Source of the DNA: DASRWI01 sp035654655
GTDB taxonomy: Bacteria > Bacteroidota > Ignavibacteria > Ignavibacteriales > Ignavibacteriaceae
Reading direction: 5' to 3'
Length of the DNA: 64,000 nt
NCBI GenBank assembly: GCA_035654655.1
Contig: DASRWI010000026.1
Location: 62,001-126,000, forward strand
A program made the translations under genes and the position numbers. This document shows positions 51,261 to 62,548 of the stretch, in pieces. The stretch's first letter is position 1. Each line of letters opens with the position of its first letter. The notes under the pieces were generated by a model. It ran no database searches, was not told the DNA's origin, and saw only the letters and a program-made list of their open reading frames with translations.

Positions 51261-53615
51261 ATGAAAAATATAATACGAATTGTATTATTGGCTCTCTTTG
51301 TGTGTAATATAGCTAGTGCTCAGACAACTAGAGGTCTTATTAAGACTGAAAACGTTACTCCACATAGCTTAACCACACTTGGATTACCAACAAATTCTGT
51401 TTCTACAGGAATGGATGTCGTTGGAAATGGGACTTATGTTTATTTGTCATCAAGAAACATTGGTACCGATACTGTTATTACTTCTGCTACATTCTCTATT
51501 ACAACTAAACCTTCAGGTTCAACAGCTAGTTTAACTACTTTTGGAACTAACTGGGTTTATTTTAAACCAGATGTAGTTGGTGATTACACAGTTAACTTAC
51601 ATTTAGTTACACCAGGTGGTGTACACGATACTACCAAAGTTATTACCGCAGCTAATTATTTAGGTGTTGGTAACTTTGAAGGTATCACAGGAACTCAACC
51701 AAACTGCGTTGCAGCTTGCCACGCTGGTTCAGCAAAATTTCAAGAAATTTTCAATAGATGGAAAGTTTCAGGACACGCACTTATATTCCAACAACAATTA
51801 GAAACAAGTGACCATTATAGTACAAGTTGTATGAAATGCCATACAACTGGTTATGACCATAATGTAGCTGCTTCTAATAATGGATTTGATGATGTTGCTG
51901 CATCATTAGGTTGGTCATTCGTTCCTCCTACAAATTCAGGTAAATGGGATACATTAAAAGCTAATTATCCTAACCTTGTAAACTTTGCAACTATTGGCTG
52001 CGAAATGTGCCACGGTGCTGGTTCACAGCATGCTGCTACTTTCAATCCAACTAAGATTGCAAAATCATATGATTCTGGCGTTTGCGCTCAGTGCCATGAT
52101 GAACCTTGGAGACACAACAAGTATTCTGAATACGAAAATTCATTGCACTCAGAAGCACTTTGGTCATCTTCATTTGCTCAAGGTTCAACAAGTCAAAATA
52201 ATAGTTTAGCTAATTGTATTAGATGCCACGATGGTAAAGGTTATGTTAACTTTACAAAAGGTTTAACAACTAACACTACCGGAATGAAATCATACAACCA
52301 AACTATGATTGGCTGCTCTACTTGCCACGATCCACACGGAAACACAAATACTGCTTCCTTACGTTTTACTCCTGCAGCTTCTGATACATTAGCAACAGGA
52401 TTAAACATTGCTGGTATCGGTGGTGCTGGTCATACTTGTATGAACTGCCACAAAGCAAGAGGAAATGGTGATCTTCAGGTTGCACTTGGTGTTACAAGTT
52501 CACGTTTTGGACCTCACCATTCAGTTCAAACAGACGTTTTATTAGGTAAAAACGCTGTAGTATTTGGTTCTACTCCTTTCTTATCAAGTGAAGCTCATAA
52601 GACAGCTATTACAGATGCATGCGCAGGCTGCCATATGTATGCTACAGTTGATACTGGTAACGTAAATAGAGATAAAGTTGGTGGACACTCATTCAGAGTT
52701 ACAAACCCTGAAACTGGTTTTGACAATACTAGAGCTTGCCAAAGCTGTCACGGTTTGAAAAATAGCTTTGATGATTTCGTTGCTGTTAGTGATTATGATG
52801 GTGATGGTACTATCGAATCTTATCAGAATGAAGTTATTGGTTTATCAACAATTTTAAAAGCATTATTACCTGTTACTATTGACTCTATTAACTACAATAC
52901 TGTAGTAAAGAGAAAAGCTTACTGGAACTATCAAATGATAGCTAATGATGGTAGTAATGGTGTTCACAATCCTAAATTCGCAATTGACGTATTAACAAAA
53001 TCTATTATGGCAATGGGCGGAGTTGTTCCTGTACAGCTAACTTCATTAACTGCTACTGTTAGTGGTGATGTTGTTACAATCAACTTTGAAACTGCTACTG
53101 AAACTAATAATAAAGGTTTCGATATTCAGAGAAAAGTTGGAAACAGCTGGAATACAGTTGGATTCGTTGCAGGAAGAGGAAACTCTACTGAAGTTAATAG
53201 ATATACATTTACCGATAAAGCTTCTAACTTAAGCGGTAAAGTTGCTTATAGATTAAGACAAGTTGATTTTGATGGTTCTGTTGAATTTTCAAAAGAAGTA
53301 GAAGTAACTTTTGAAGGTCCTAAATCATTCACATTATCACAAAATTATCCTAATCCTTTCAACCCTTCAACAACTATTAAGTACTCAGTACCTACAGATA
53401 GTAAAGTTAAAGTTGTTATCTACAACTTAACTGGTGAAGTTGTTAAAGAATTAGTAAATACTGTTCAAGGTGCAGGTTCTTACGAAATTAAATTCGATAC
53501 AAAATCAGCAGCTAAACAGTTAACATCTGGTATTTACTTCTATTCATTAGAAGCAAGTGCTCTTGATGGATCAAATTCATTCAGAGAAACTAAGAAAATG
53601 GTTCTTTTGAAGTAA
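51261..53615 (+). CDS. T9SS-exported multiheme c-type cytochrome
   Basis: 784 residues. The signal peptide MKNIIRIVLLALFVCNIASA is followed by a beta-rich region (residues about 25-130). The heme part (about 145-500) has eight CxxCH sites: CMKCH, CEMCH, CAQCH, CIRCH, CSTCH, CMNCH, CAGCH and CQSCH. An additional CVAACH (CxxxCH) comes first, giving up to nine hemes. Many further His residues (SGHALIF, SLHSEAL, EAHKTA, GGHSF) could be the distal ligands. After residue about 585 come VQLTSLTATV and a type A sorting domain (QNYPNPFNPSTTIKYSVPT). Hemes are attached in the periplasm before T9SS transport, so a surface electron-transfer role is likely. A terminator follows. Confidence 0.88.
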   Translation: MKNIIRIVLLALFVCNIASAQTTRGLIKTENVTPHSLTTLGLPTNSVSTGMDVVGNGTYVYLSSRNIGTDTVITSATFSITTKPSGSTASLTTFGTNWVYFKPDVVGDYTVNLHLVTPGGVHDTTKVITAANYLGVGNFEGITGTQPNCVAACHAGSAKFQEIFNRWKVSGHALIFQQQLETSDHYSTSCMKCHTTGYDHNVAASNNGFDDVAASLGWSFVPPTNSGKWDTLKANYPNLVNFATIGCEMCHGAGSQHAATFNPTKIAKSYDSGVCAQCHDEPWRHNKYSEYENSLHSEALWSSSFAQGSTSQNNSLANCIRCHDGKGYVNFTKGLTTNTTGMKSYNQTMIGCSTCHDPHGNTNTASLRFTPAASDTLATGLNIAGIGGAGHTCMNCHKARGNGDLQVALGVTSSRFGPHHSVQTDVLLGKNAVVFGSTPFLSSEAHKTAITDACAGCHMYATVDTGNVNRDKVGGHSFRVTNPETGFDNTRACQSCHGLKNSFDDFVAVSDYDGDGTIESYQNEVIGLSTILKALLPVTIDSINYNTVVKRKAYWNYQMIANDGSNGVHNPKFAIDVLTKSIMAMGGVVPVQLTSLTATVSGDVVTINFETATETNNKGFDIQRKVGNSWNTVGFVAGRGNSTEVNRYTFTDKASNLSGKVAYRLRQVDFDGSVEFSKEVEVTFEGPKSFTLSQNYPNPFNPSTTIKYSVPTDSKVKVVIYNLTGEVVKELVNTVQGAGSYEIKFDTKSAAKQLTSGIYFYSLEASALDGSNSFRETKKMVLLK

Positions 53616-53636
53616 TTCGATTATTGTTCTATACAG

Positions 53637-53669
53637 ACCCCGGTTACAAAATAGCCGGGGTTTTTTATT
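53637..53669 (+). terminator. Rho-independent terminator after the cytochrome gene
   Basis: A 7-bp stem (ACCCCGG at 53637-53643 with CCGGGGT at 53655-53661) around an 11-base loop that can pair further by wobble, followed by six T residues. It starts 22 bases after the stop codon. Confidence 0.9.
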
Positions 53670-53777
53670 TTAAATCTTTCTTATCTCAATAGTTACATCA
53701 CTCACGTTAACTTTCAAAATCCTTTATACTTTTATATTTTTGATTCTTAAAAACATTTATGGAGATTCATTAATTCA

Positions 53778-55181
53778 ATGGATAATAAATACGATATTGC
53801 AATTCTTGGTGGTGGTCCAGGTGGATACGTTGCAGCTATAAGAGCAGCACAATTGGGCTTCAAAACAGTTGTTATAGATAAAGATAATCTTGGTGGGGTA
53901 TGTCTTAACTGGGGATGCATTCCTACTAAATCACTTCTAAAAAATGCTGAACTATTTGATTTAATGAAAAACCATTCTAAAGATTTTGGGATAAAAGTAT
54001 CAGGATTAGAATTTGATTTTAATAGTATAATAAAAAGAAGTAGAGACATATCAACACGCATTGTTAATAATGTTGAATTGCTGATGAAGAAGAATAAGGT
54101 GACAAGAGTTAGAGGTTTTGGTAAAATTATTTCGAATAGTGAATTAGAAATCTATGACGATAAAAATAAAAAAGTTCAAAATATAAAATTTGATAATTTG
54201 ATTGTCGCAACAGGAGCAAGACCAAGAAAATTTGATTTCATTCCTGTTGATTATAAAAATATTATCACAAGCACAGAAGCAATGAGCTTGGATAAACTGC
54301 CAAAAGATTTGATTGTTATTGGAGCAGGAGCAATTGGAATTGAGTTTGCTTACTTTTATAATGTACTTGGAACAAAAGTAACAGTTATAGAAATGTTGGA
54401 TAATATTCTTCCGATTGAAGATAAGGAAGTGTCAGAGACTTTAGAGAAAAGTCTTAAGAAGAGAGGAATTGAAATATATACTAAAGCCAGTGTTAAGAAA
54501 GCAGAAGTAGTTGGAGATAAAGTTAAAGTAACTGTTGAAACCAAAGATGGTGTTAAAGAATTAACTGCAGAAAAAGTTTTAAGTGCAATTGGAGTAACTG
54601 GAAATATTGAAGGATTTGGACTTGAAGAATTAGGAGTCGAAATATTTAAGGGACATATAAAAGTTGATAAGTCAACTTATGCAACCAATGTTAAAAACAT
54701 TTATGCAATCGGTGATGTTATTGGTCCACCCTGGCTTGCACACGTTGCTTCTGCTGAGGGGATTACTTGCGTTGAAAAGATAAAAGGTTTAGAAGTACCT
54801 GATGTAAATTATGATAATGTTCCGGGGTGCACTTTTTGTCAGCCACAAGTAGCAAGTATAGGGTTAACTGAAAGAGCAGCAAGAGAAAAAGGATATGAAT
54901 TAAAGATTGGAAAGTTTCCCTTTATGGCAAGCGGAAAAGCATTTGCAATTGGTGAGAGAGAAGGATTTGTCAAAGTTATTTTTGATGCAAAGTATGGAGA
55001 ATTATTAGGTGCTCATATCATTGGTGCTGAGGCAACTGAGCTTATTGCAGAACTTGGACTGGCAAAATCATTAGAAGCAACTGCTGAAACTATATTCAAA
55101 ACAATTCACGCTCATCCTACATTGGCAGAAACTTTAATGGAATCTTCTGCAATGGCTTATGGTGAAGCTATTCATATATAA
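53778..55181 (+). CDS. lpdA: Dihydrolipoyl dehydrogenase (E3)
   Basis: 467 residues. The FAD-binding start AILGGGPGGYVAAIRAAQLG, the redox-active disulfide in GGVCLNWGCIPTKSLL, the NAD-binding IVIGAGAIGIEFAYFYNVLG, and the C-terminal catalytic His-Glu pair in HAHPTLAETLMES are all intact. It reoxidises dihydrolipoamide on E2 and reduces NAD. It is the first gene of a cluster that contains every component of a lipoate-dependent 2-oxoacid dehydrogenase and its lipoylation enzymes. Confidence 0.96.
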   Translation: MDNKYDIAILGGGPGGYVAAIRAAQLGFKTVVIDKDNLGGVCLNWGCIPTKSLLKNAELFDLMKNHSKDFGIKVSGLEFDFNSIIKRSRDISTRIVNNVELLMKKNKVTRVRGFGKIISNSELEIYDDKNKKVQNIKFDNLIVATGARPRKFDFIPVDYKNIITSTEAMSLDKLPKDLIVIGAGAIGIEFAYFYNVLGTKVTVIEMLDNILPIEDKEVSETLEKSLKKRGIEIYTKASVKKAEVVGDKVKVTVETKDGVKELTAEKVLSAIGVTGNIEGFGLEELGVEIFKGHIKVDKSTYATNVKNIYAIGDVIGPPWLAHVASAEGITCVEKIKGLEVPDVNYDNVPGCTFCQPQVASIGLTERAAREKGYELKIGKFPFMASGKAFAIGEREGFVKVIFDAKYGELLGAHIIGAEATELIAELGLAKSLEATAETIFKTIHAHPTLAETLMESSAMAYGEAIHI

Positions 55182-55202
55182 GAGAATGAAAATTAAATAA
55201 AA

Positions 55203-55892
55203 ATGGCTAAAACACTAAAATATATAGACTTAAACCTTTTGGATTACCAGGAAGCTTGGGACTTGCAAAAAAATATCCACCAATTAAGAGCAAGCAATAC
55301 TGTCCCTGATTTTTTATTACTACTTGAACATCCTAATACTTATACTTTAGGAAAAACTGCAAATTCAAACAACTTGATTAGTGACAAAAATTATTTGGAT
55401 AAGAACAATATTTCAGTATATAATATTGATAGAGGGGGAGATATAACTTATCATGGACCGGGACAGTTAGTTGGTTATCCTATTATTAGTTTAGAGGATT
55501 GGAAAAAAGATACTCATAAATATTTAAGGTCAATTGAAGAAGTTATAATTAAAACTCTTAAAGAATATAATATTAATGCAGGAAGAAATCCTTTATATAC
55601 AGGAGTATGGATAGAGAATAGAAAAATTTGTGCAATTGGGATAAAAGTAAGTCGTTGGGTTACAATGCATGGGTTTGCATTTAATGTAAATACAAATCTA
55701 AATTTGTTTAAAGGTATAATTCCTTGTGGTATTAAAGAAGAAAATAAAGATGTTACTTCTCTTGAAAAAGAATTGGGTAAACATATTGAATTAAATGAAG
55801 TTAAGGAAATTGTATTAACTAAATTCAAAGAAGAATTTGGTTATGATATGGTAGAGAGATTAAGCTATCAGGATTTAATATTAGATATTTAA
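55203..55892 (+). CDS. lipB: Octanoyltransferase LipB
   Basis: 229 residues. Family blocks: LLLEHPNTYTLGKTAN, DRGGDITYHGPGQLVGYPI, KICAIGIKVSRWVTMHGFAF with the catalytic Lys, and GIIPCGI with the catalytic Cys. It transfers the octanoyl group from acyl carrier protein to E2 lipoyl domains, and LipA (59.8 kb) then inserts sulfur. Its place between lpdA and the E1 gene ties lipoylation to synthesis of the complex. Confidence 0.95.
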   Translation: MAKTLKYIDLNLLDYQEAWDLQKNIHQLRASNTVPDFLLLLEHPNTYTLGKTANSNNLISDKNYLDKNNISVYNIDRGGDITYHGPGQLVGYPIISLEDWKKDTHKYLRSIEEVIIKTLKEYNINAGRNPLYTGVWIENRKICAIGIKVSRWVTMHGFAFNVNTNLNLFKGIIPCGIKEENKDVTSLEKELGKHIELNEVKEIVLTKFKEEFGYDMVERLSYQDLILDI

Positions 55893-55905
55893 TTGGAAAG
55901 GAATC

Positions 55906-57999
55906 ATGGCTAAAAAAAACAAGCAGGAAAATGTTCAGGAAATTATTTCTAATGAAAAATTAAATAATAATGGCAGCAATGATTTGAACTCTGAAATTTC
56001 AAAAGAAGATTTATTAAAAGCTTTAAGAATAATGCTGACAGCAAGGAACATTGATGTAAAAGCAATGAACTTGCTAAGACAAGGTAAAACATTTTTTCAT
56101 ATAGCAGGTTCAGGACACGAAGCAATTCAAAGTGCCGTTGGCTTATTGTTAGACCCGAAGAAGGATTGGTATTTCCCATATTATAGAGATATTGCTTTAG
56201 TTTTATCTTCAGGTGTAACACCTTATGAGTTTTTCTTGCAATGTTTTGCAAAAGCTGATGACCCTGCTTCAGGTGGAAGACAATTACCAACACACTGGGG
56301 CTCAAGAAAATTTAATCTTCCATCCCAGTCCAGTCCCACAGGTACTCAATTTCTACAGGCAACTGGAACAGCATTAGCTTCAGTAAAAAAAGGATTGAAG
56401 ACCATTTCTTATGTTAGCAGTGGAGAGGGCACCACAAGTCAGGGCGAATTTCACGAAGCAGTAAACTGGGCAAGCAGAGAGAAACTTCCGGTATTGTTTG
56501 TTATTCAAAATAATAAATATGCAATTTCAGTTCCTGTTGAAAATCAAAGTGGTGGTAAGGGAAGTTCGATTGCCGAAATGATGAAGGGATATTACAGCTT
56601 ATTAAAATTAAAAATAGATGGAACAGATTTTTTTGAATGTTACAAAAATGTTAAGCAGGCTAAAGAATATATTGAGCAAGGTAAAGGTCCTGTTTTAATT
56701 GAAGCAGAGGTTGTGAGATTGCAATCGCATTCATCATCTGATGACCAGAAGAAGTATAGAAACCCTGATGAACTTTCAGAAGAATCAAAGAAAGACCCAA
56801 TTGAAAAGTTATCCAGAAGTTTAATCGAGAAAAAATATTTAAGTCAGGATGAATTTGATCACTTAAAACAAGAAATATTAGTTGAAGTAAACAAAGCAGC
56901 TGATGAAGCCGATAAAGCACCAGACCCAAAACCGGAAATTGCTGCTAAATATGTTTATGATGAAAGTGGGATGATTAATAATTTGTCTTATGAACAAAAC
57001 CAACCTTCAGGTAAAAATATTGTAATGGTTGATGCTATTAACCATGCTTTGCTTGAAGAGCTTGAGAATAATAAAGATATATATGTTTTTGGTGAAGATA
57101 TTGCTGACAGTAAAGGGGGAGTTTTTACAGCAACTAAAGGATTGTCAACAAAGTTTGGTAAAGAAAGAGTTTTTAATTCTCCTTTAGCTGAAGCAAGTAT
57201 AATGGGGGTTGCTATTGGTATGTCCTTAGCTGGACTTAAACCTGTAGTTGAAATTCAGTTTGCCGATTACATCTGGCCTGCATTTATGCAGATGAAAGAT
57301 GAATTAGCTACAATGAGGTATCGTTCAAATAATTCCTGGAGTTCACCTGTTGTTACCAGAGTAGCAGTTGGTGGATATATTCACGGAGGATTATATCATA
57401 GCCAGAACATAGAATCAATTTTTGCACACGTACCAGGAATATATATTGCATATCCATCCAACGCTGCAGATGCAAAAGGTTTACTTAAAACAGCTTGCAG
57501 AATAAATGACCCTGTTTTATTCTGTGAACATAAAGGTTTATATAGACAAAGCTATGCAACTTCTCCGGAACCGGATGAAAATTATTTACTTCCTTTTGGT
57601 AAAGGTAAAGTTGTTAAAGAAGGTAAAGATTTGACTGTTATCTCCTATGGAGCAAGTTTATGGGATTCTGTTATTGCTGCAAAAAAATTAGAAGATGAAG
57701 GTTATAGTGTTGAAGTTATTGATTTAAGAACAATCATTCCTCTTGATGAAGAATTAATTTTTAATTCTGTTAGAAAAACAAATAAGGCGATTGTAATTCA
57801 CGAAGATACTTTTACAGGTGGGTTTGGAGCAGAGATAGCAGCAAGAATTGCTGATATATGCTTTGAAAATCTTGATGGTCCTGTAAGAAGAATTGCAGCA
57901 AAAGATGCACATATACCATATAGTCCAATTTTAGAAAATGCTATTCTGCCTAATCGTAACGAAGTGTACGAAGGTATAAAAAAATTATTAATGTACTGA
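55906..57999 (+). CDS. Fused E1 alpha-beta subunit of a 2-oxoacid dehydrogenase complex
   Basis: 697 residues in one chain. The alpha part (residues about 30-360) has the TPP motif GEGTTSQGEF (from residue 173) through the Asn pair in VIQNNKYAIS. The beta part (about 370-697) has IYVFGEDIADSKGGVF, PLAEASIMGVAIGMS and GGYIHGGLYHSQNIE. In most bacteria these are two proteins; fusions are common in Bacteroidota. The substrate, pyruvate or a branched-chain 2-oxoacid, cannot be told apart by eye; the branched-chain type is the more usual for this architecture. A good ribosome binding site, AAAGGAA, precedes the ATG. Confidence 0.9.
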   Translation: MAKKNKQENVQEIISNEKLNNNGSNDLNSEISKEDLLKALRIMLTARNIDVKAMNLLRQGKTFFHIAGSGHEAIQSAVGLLLDPKKDWYFPYYRDIALVLSSGVTPYEFFLQCFAKADDPASGGRQLPTHWGSRKFNLPSQSSPTGTQFLQATGTALASVKKGLKTISYVSSGEGTTSQGEFHEAVNWASREKLPVLFVIQNNKYAISVPVENQSGGKGSSIAEMMKGYYSLLKLKIDGTDFFECYKNVKQAKEYIEQGKGPVLIEAEVVRLQSHSSSDDQKKYRNPDELSEESKKDPIEKLSRSLIEKKYLSQDEFDHLKQEILVEVNKAADEADKAPDPKPEIAAKYVYDESGMINNLSYEQNQPSGKNIVMVDAINHALLEELENNKDIYVFGEDIADSKGGVFTATKGLSTKFGKERVFNSPLAEASIMGVAIGMSLAGLKPVVEIQFADYIWPAFMQMKDELATMRYRSNNSWSSPVVTRVAVGGYIHGGLYHSQNIESIFAHVPGIYIAYPSNAADAKGLLKTACRINDPVLFCEHKGLYRQSYATSPEPDENYLLPFGKGKVVKEGKDLTVISYGASLWDSVIAAKKLEDEGYSVEVIDLRTIIPLDEELIFNSVRKTNKAIVIHEDTFTGGFGAEIAARIADICFENLDGPVRRIAAKDAHIPYSPILENAILPNRNEVYEGIKKLLMY

Positions 58000-58025
58000 A
58001 ATATTTTGAAAATCAAGGAGCTAAA

Positions 58026-59756
<1,731 letters not shown>

Positions 59757-59798
59757 TTCTCAAAGAAAATTATAGGAAGGCAGATAAGAAAAATTATA

Positions 59799-60704
59799 AT
59801 GAAAATAAATAATCATCAAAGAGCGTTTAAAGAAGAAGTAGAGAAAAATAAAGAATCATTAGGTAAAAGACCGGATTGGCTGAAAGTAAAACTCCCAACT
59901 GGAGAGAATTATCAGGATGTACGTAACCTAATGCGCAATAAAAAACTTCATACAGTTTGTGAAGAGGCAAGATGTCCGAATATGGCTGAGTGCTGGAATC
60001 ATAGAACAGCAACATTTATGATTTTAGGGGATACCTGCACACGAAGCTGCGGATTCTGTAATATAAAAGTTGGCATACCTAATGAATTAGATTTTGCTGA
60101 ACCCAGAAGAGTTGCGGATTCTGTTAAGGAATTAAATTTAAGACACGTTGTTATTACATCTGTTAATAGAGATGAATTAAAAGATGGTGGTGCATTTATA
60201 TTTAAAGAATGTACCAGGTTAATTAAAGAAGAAAATGATGATACTACTGTTGAGATATTAATTCCTGATTTCAAAGGTTCAGAAGAAGCATTTGAAATTA
60301 TAATGGAAAATCCTCCTGATATTCTTAATCATAATATGGAAACAGTAAAAAGAATTTATCATGCAGTAAGGCCACAAGCGAAGTATGAAAGAAGTCTTGA
60401 TTTAATTAGCTGGTTTAAAGCAAAAGGTTTAAGAACAAAAAGCGGTATTATGGTTGGAATAGGGGAGACCAAAGAGGAAGTGCTTAGTCTTATGCAGGAC
60501 TTAAGAAATGCAGGATGCGATATAATGACTATTGGTCAGTATCTTCAGCCGACAAAAAATCATTTACCAGTAGATAGATTTGTTACTCCTGAAGAATTTT
60601 TGTTTTATAGGACTGAAGGATTGAAGATGGGATTTAAAGCTATAGAATCATCTCCATTAGTAAGAAGTTCTTACCACGCAGATAAACACGCAAGAGATTT
60701 GTAA
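59799..60704 (+). CDS. lipA: Lipoyl synthase
   Basis: 301 residues, a radical SAM enzyme that inserts two sulfurs into octanoyl-E2. The auxiliary iron-sulfur cluster cysteines are in TVCEEARCPNMAECW (CX4CX5C), the radical SAM triad is in CTRSCGFCNI (CX3CX2C), and the late Ser ligand is present in SSPLVRSSYHA. The Lys-Leu-Pro (KVKLPTGENYQDV) N-terminal segment is typical. It completes the lipoate cluster. The stop is followed by a half-copy of the inverted-repeat element seen at 5.4 kb and then by a terminator. Confidence 0.96.
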   Translation: MKINNHQRAFKEEVEKNKESLGKRPDWLKVKLPTGENYQDVRNLMRNKKLHTVCEEARCPNMAECWNHRTATFMILGDTCTRSCGFCNIKVGIPNELDFAEPRRVADSVKELNLRHVVITSVNRDELKDGGAFIFKECTRLIKEENDDTTVEILIPDFKGSEEAFEIIMENPPDILNHNMETVKRIYHAVRPQAKYERSLDLISWFKAKGLRTKSGIMVGIGETKEEVLSLMQDLRNAGCDIMTIGQYLQPTKNHLPVDRFVTPEEFLFYRTEGLKMGFKAIESSPLVRSSYHADKHARDL

Positions 60705-60715
60705 TTCACGATAAT

Positions 60716-60760
60716 GAGATTGCGATCCCATAGGGACAAGCTGCTTCGCTCGCAATGACC
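60716..60760 (+). repeat. Half-copy of the inverted-repeat element found at 5415-5525
   Basis: GAGATTGCGATCCCATAGGG, then a CTGCTTCGCTCGCAATGACC end, share the GAGATTGC and TGCTTCGCTC elements of the longer copy near prfB. It lies between lipA and a convergent T9SS gene. It is 45 bases long, non-coding and richer in G and C than its surroundings. Confidence 0.6.
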
Positions 60761-60780
60761 TTTTATTTTATTAGTTGATG

Positions 60781-60812
60781 AAAAAAAAGCCGCTTATAAA
60801 AGCGGCTTTTTT
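60781..60812. terminator. Bidirectional terminator between lipA and the T9SS propeller gene
   Basis: A perfect 7-bp stem (GCCGCTT at 60789-60795 with AAGCGGC at 60800-60806), loop ATAA, with eight A upstream and six T downstream. It can serve transcripts from both strands. Confidence 0.93.
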
Positions 60813-60832
60813 ATTGAACAGAAAAAATTCTA

Positions 60833-62380
60833 TTACTTTGTTAGAATCATTTTCTTTGTTGCAGTAAAGTTACCTGCATTTAATGTATAGAAGTAAACTC
60901 CACTTGATAATGATGAAGCATTAAATGTTACATCGTGAATACCAGCAGCTTGAACTTCGTTTACTAAAGTAGCAACTTCGTTTCCAAGAATGTTATAAAT
61001 TTTCAATGTTACTAATCCTGCATCCTTAACAGCATAACTGATTACAGTTGATGGGTTGAAAGGATTAGGGTAGTTTTGAACTAAATCATAAGCTAATACA
61101 ATACTTGCATTAACTTCAACTGTTTTTGTATATTCAAAAGTACCATTGAAATCCATTTGTTTTAATCTATAAGTATATTTACCTGATGTTACTGCATCAA
61201 AGTATGAATATTTTTGAGCTTCAGTAGTTGTTCCATTACCTTTAACAAAACCAACTGTGTTGAAGTCTTTTCCATTAACACTTCTTTGAACTTCAAAGCC
61301 CTGGTTATTGATTTCAGTAGCTGTTGTCCAATTTAATACAACACCATTATCAACTGCAGCAGCAGTGAAAGATGTTAATTCAACAGGAAGGCCTAAACTT
61401 AAACCCTTGAAGATACCGCCACTTGCTTTTGCGCCAAAAATTATATCTTCATTAAGATTTCTTGATTGCTGAGCAAAGTAAATAGTACCGGCAGCTGTAT
61501 AAGCAGATGCCCAGGTAGCTCCAAAATCAGTTGAACGATAGAAACCTGTGCTACGTGAATGATACCAAACATCGCCTTTACCCATAATAGAATAAACTGT
61601 TCCGGTTGTTCCACCAGGAGTAACGGTAGTCCATGTTGCTCCACCATCAGTTGTTTTAGCAATTATAGCAGTTCCACCGCCAATACTACCAGCAACCATA
61701 CCTCTAGTTGTGCTTGTAAACCAAATTGCAAAAGTGTTGCCAACAGGACAAGCAATAGCTGTGAATGATGCGCCTTTATTAGTAGAATAATAAATTTTTG
61801 AGTTGGAAGTACCATACCATAAATTATTACCCATTACCTGAATACCATTATTCCAACCAGCTTCAGTTCCTACTTGAGGTAAAAACATTCCGGTTGAATC
61901 CCAGGTAAGACCGCCATCAGTAGTTTTAAAGTTTGTCCAGCGTCCACCAACAGGGTCACCAGTACAGAAACCATTATTTGCATCAAACATTACGACAGCG
62001 TTAAAGAATGCTACATCTCCAGCATCATCCTGGAAAAGAACTTTTGTCCAAGTAGTACCGCCATCGCTGGTGCGCCATAATTCAGCTTCAGCAACAGGAG
62101 CAGAAGGATTAGCAGATGCGAATGCCAAGGTTGCACTATAGCCGTAAATATTATTAATTGTTCCGGAAAGACCTGTAACAGATACATTTGTCCAGGTAGT
62201 ACCACCGTCCGTAGTACGAAGTACTGTTCCACTGGCACCAGCAATCCATGCTATATTAGCATTAACAACAGATACTGTTCTTAAAGCATTGGTAGTACCT
62301 GAGGTTTGTTCAATGAATTGTTGTGCATTAATTGTGAAAGAAACAAGAAGAATTACTAAAGGTAACAAAAATTTTTTCAT
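60833..62380 (-). CDS. T9SS-secreted Ycf48/BNR-type beta-propeller protein
   Basis: 515 residues. The signal peptide MKKFLLPLVILLVSFTINAQ is followed by a propeller with at least six Asp-box-like turns (TTDGGTTWTN, TSDGGTTWTK, TTDGGLTWDS, STNKGASFTA, TTDGGATWTT, STDFGATWAS), as in Ycf48-like and glycosidase-related propellers. VELTSFTAAAVDNG and the sorting domain QNYPNPFNPSTVISYAVKDA to TKKMILTK follow. No catalytic residues are apparent. The ATG has AAAGG eight bases before it. Convergent with lipA and paired with it by the bidirectional terminator. Confidence 0.86.
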   Translation of the reverse strand: MKKFLLPLVILLVSFTINAQQFIEQTSGTTNALRTVSVVNANIAWIAGASGTVLRTTDGGTTWTNVSVTGLSGTINNIYGYSATLAFASANPSAPVAEAELWRTSDGGTTWTKVLFQDDAGDVAFFNAVVMFDANNGFCTGDPVGGRWTNFKTTDGGLTWDSTGMFLPQVGTEAGWNNGIQVMGNNLWYGTSNSKIYYSTNKGASFTAIACPVGNTFAIWFTSTTRGMVAGSIGGGTAIIAKTTDGGATWTTVTPGGTTGTVYSIMGKGDVWYHSRSTGFYRSTDFGATWASAYTAAGTIYFAQQSRNLNEDIIFGAKASGGIFKGLSLGLPVELTSFTAAAVDNGVVLNWTTATEINNQGFEVQRSVNGKDFNTVGFVKGNGTTTEAQKYSYFDAVTSGKYTYRLKQMDFNGTFEYTKTVEVNASIVLAYDLVQNYPNPFNPSTVISYAVKDAGLVTLKIYNILGNEVATLVNEVQAAGIHDVTFNASSLSSGVYFYTLNAGNFTATKKMILTK

Positions 62381-62548
62381 AAAAAGTACCTTTCATTAGG
62401 GGATGATTATTTAAATAGAACACTAAAAGACTTGTTGAATAAGATATCTTTCTAATTCAAAATAAATTTGCAATTTTTTTTTGAATAATGCAACAGTTAT
62501 TTTCAAAATGATTTTTAAAAAGCTAAGTTGTCAATTTTAAAAATGAAA

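Noticed and set aside
55949..56305. 118-codon open frame on the minus strand inside the E1 gene
   Set aside because: Shadow of a well conserved coding region, with no plausible ribosome binding site.
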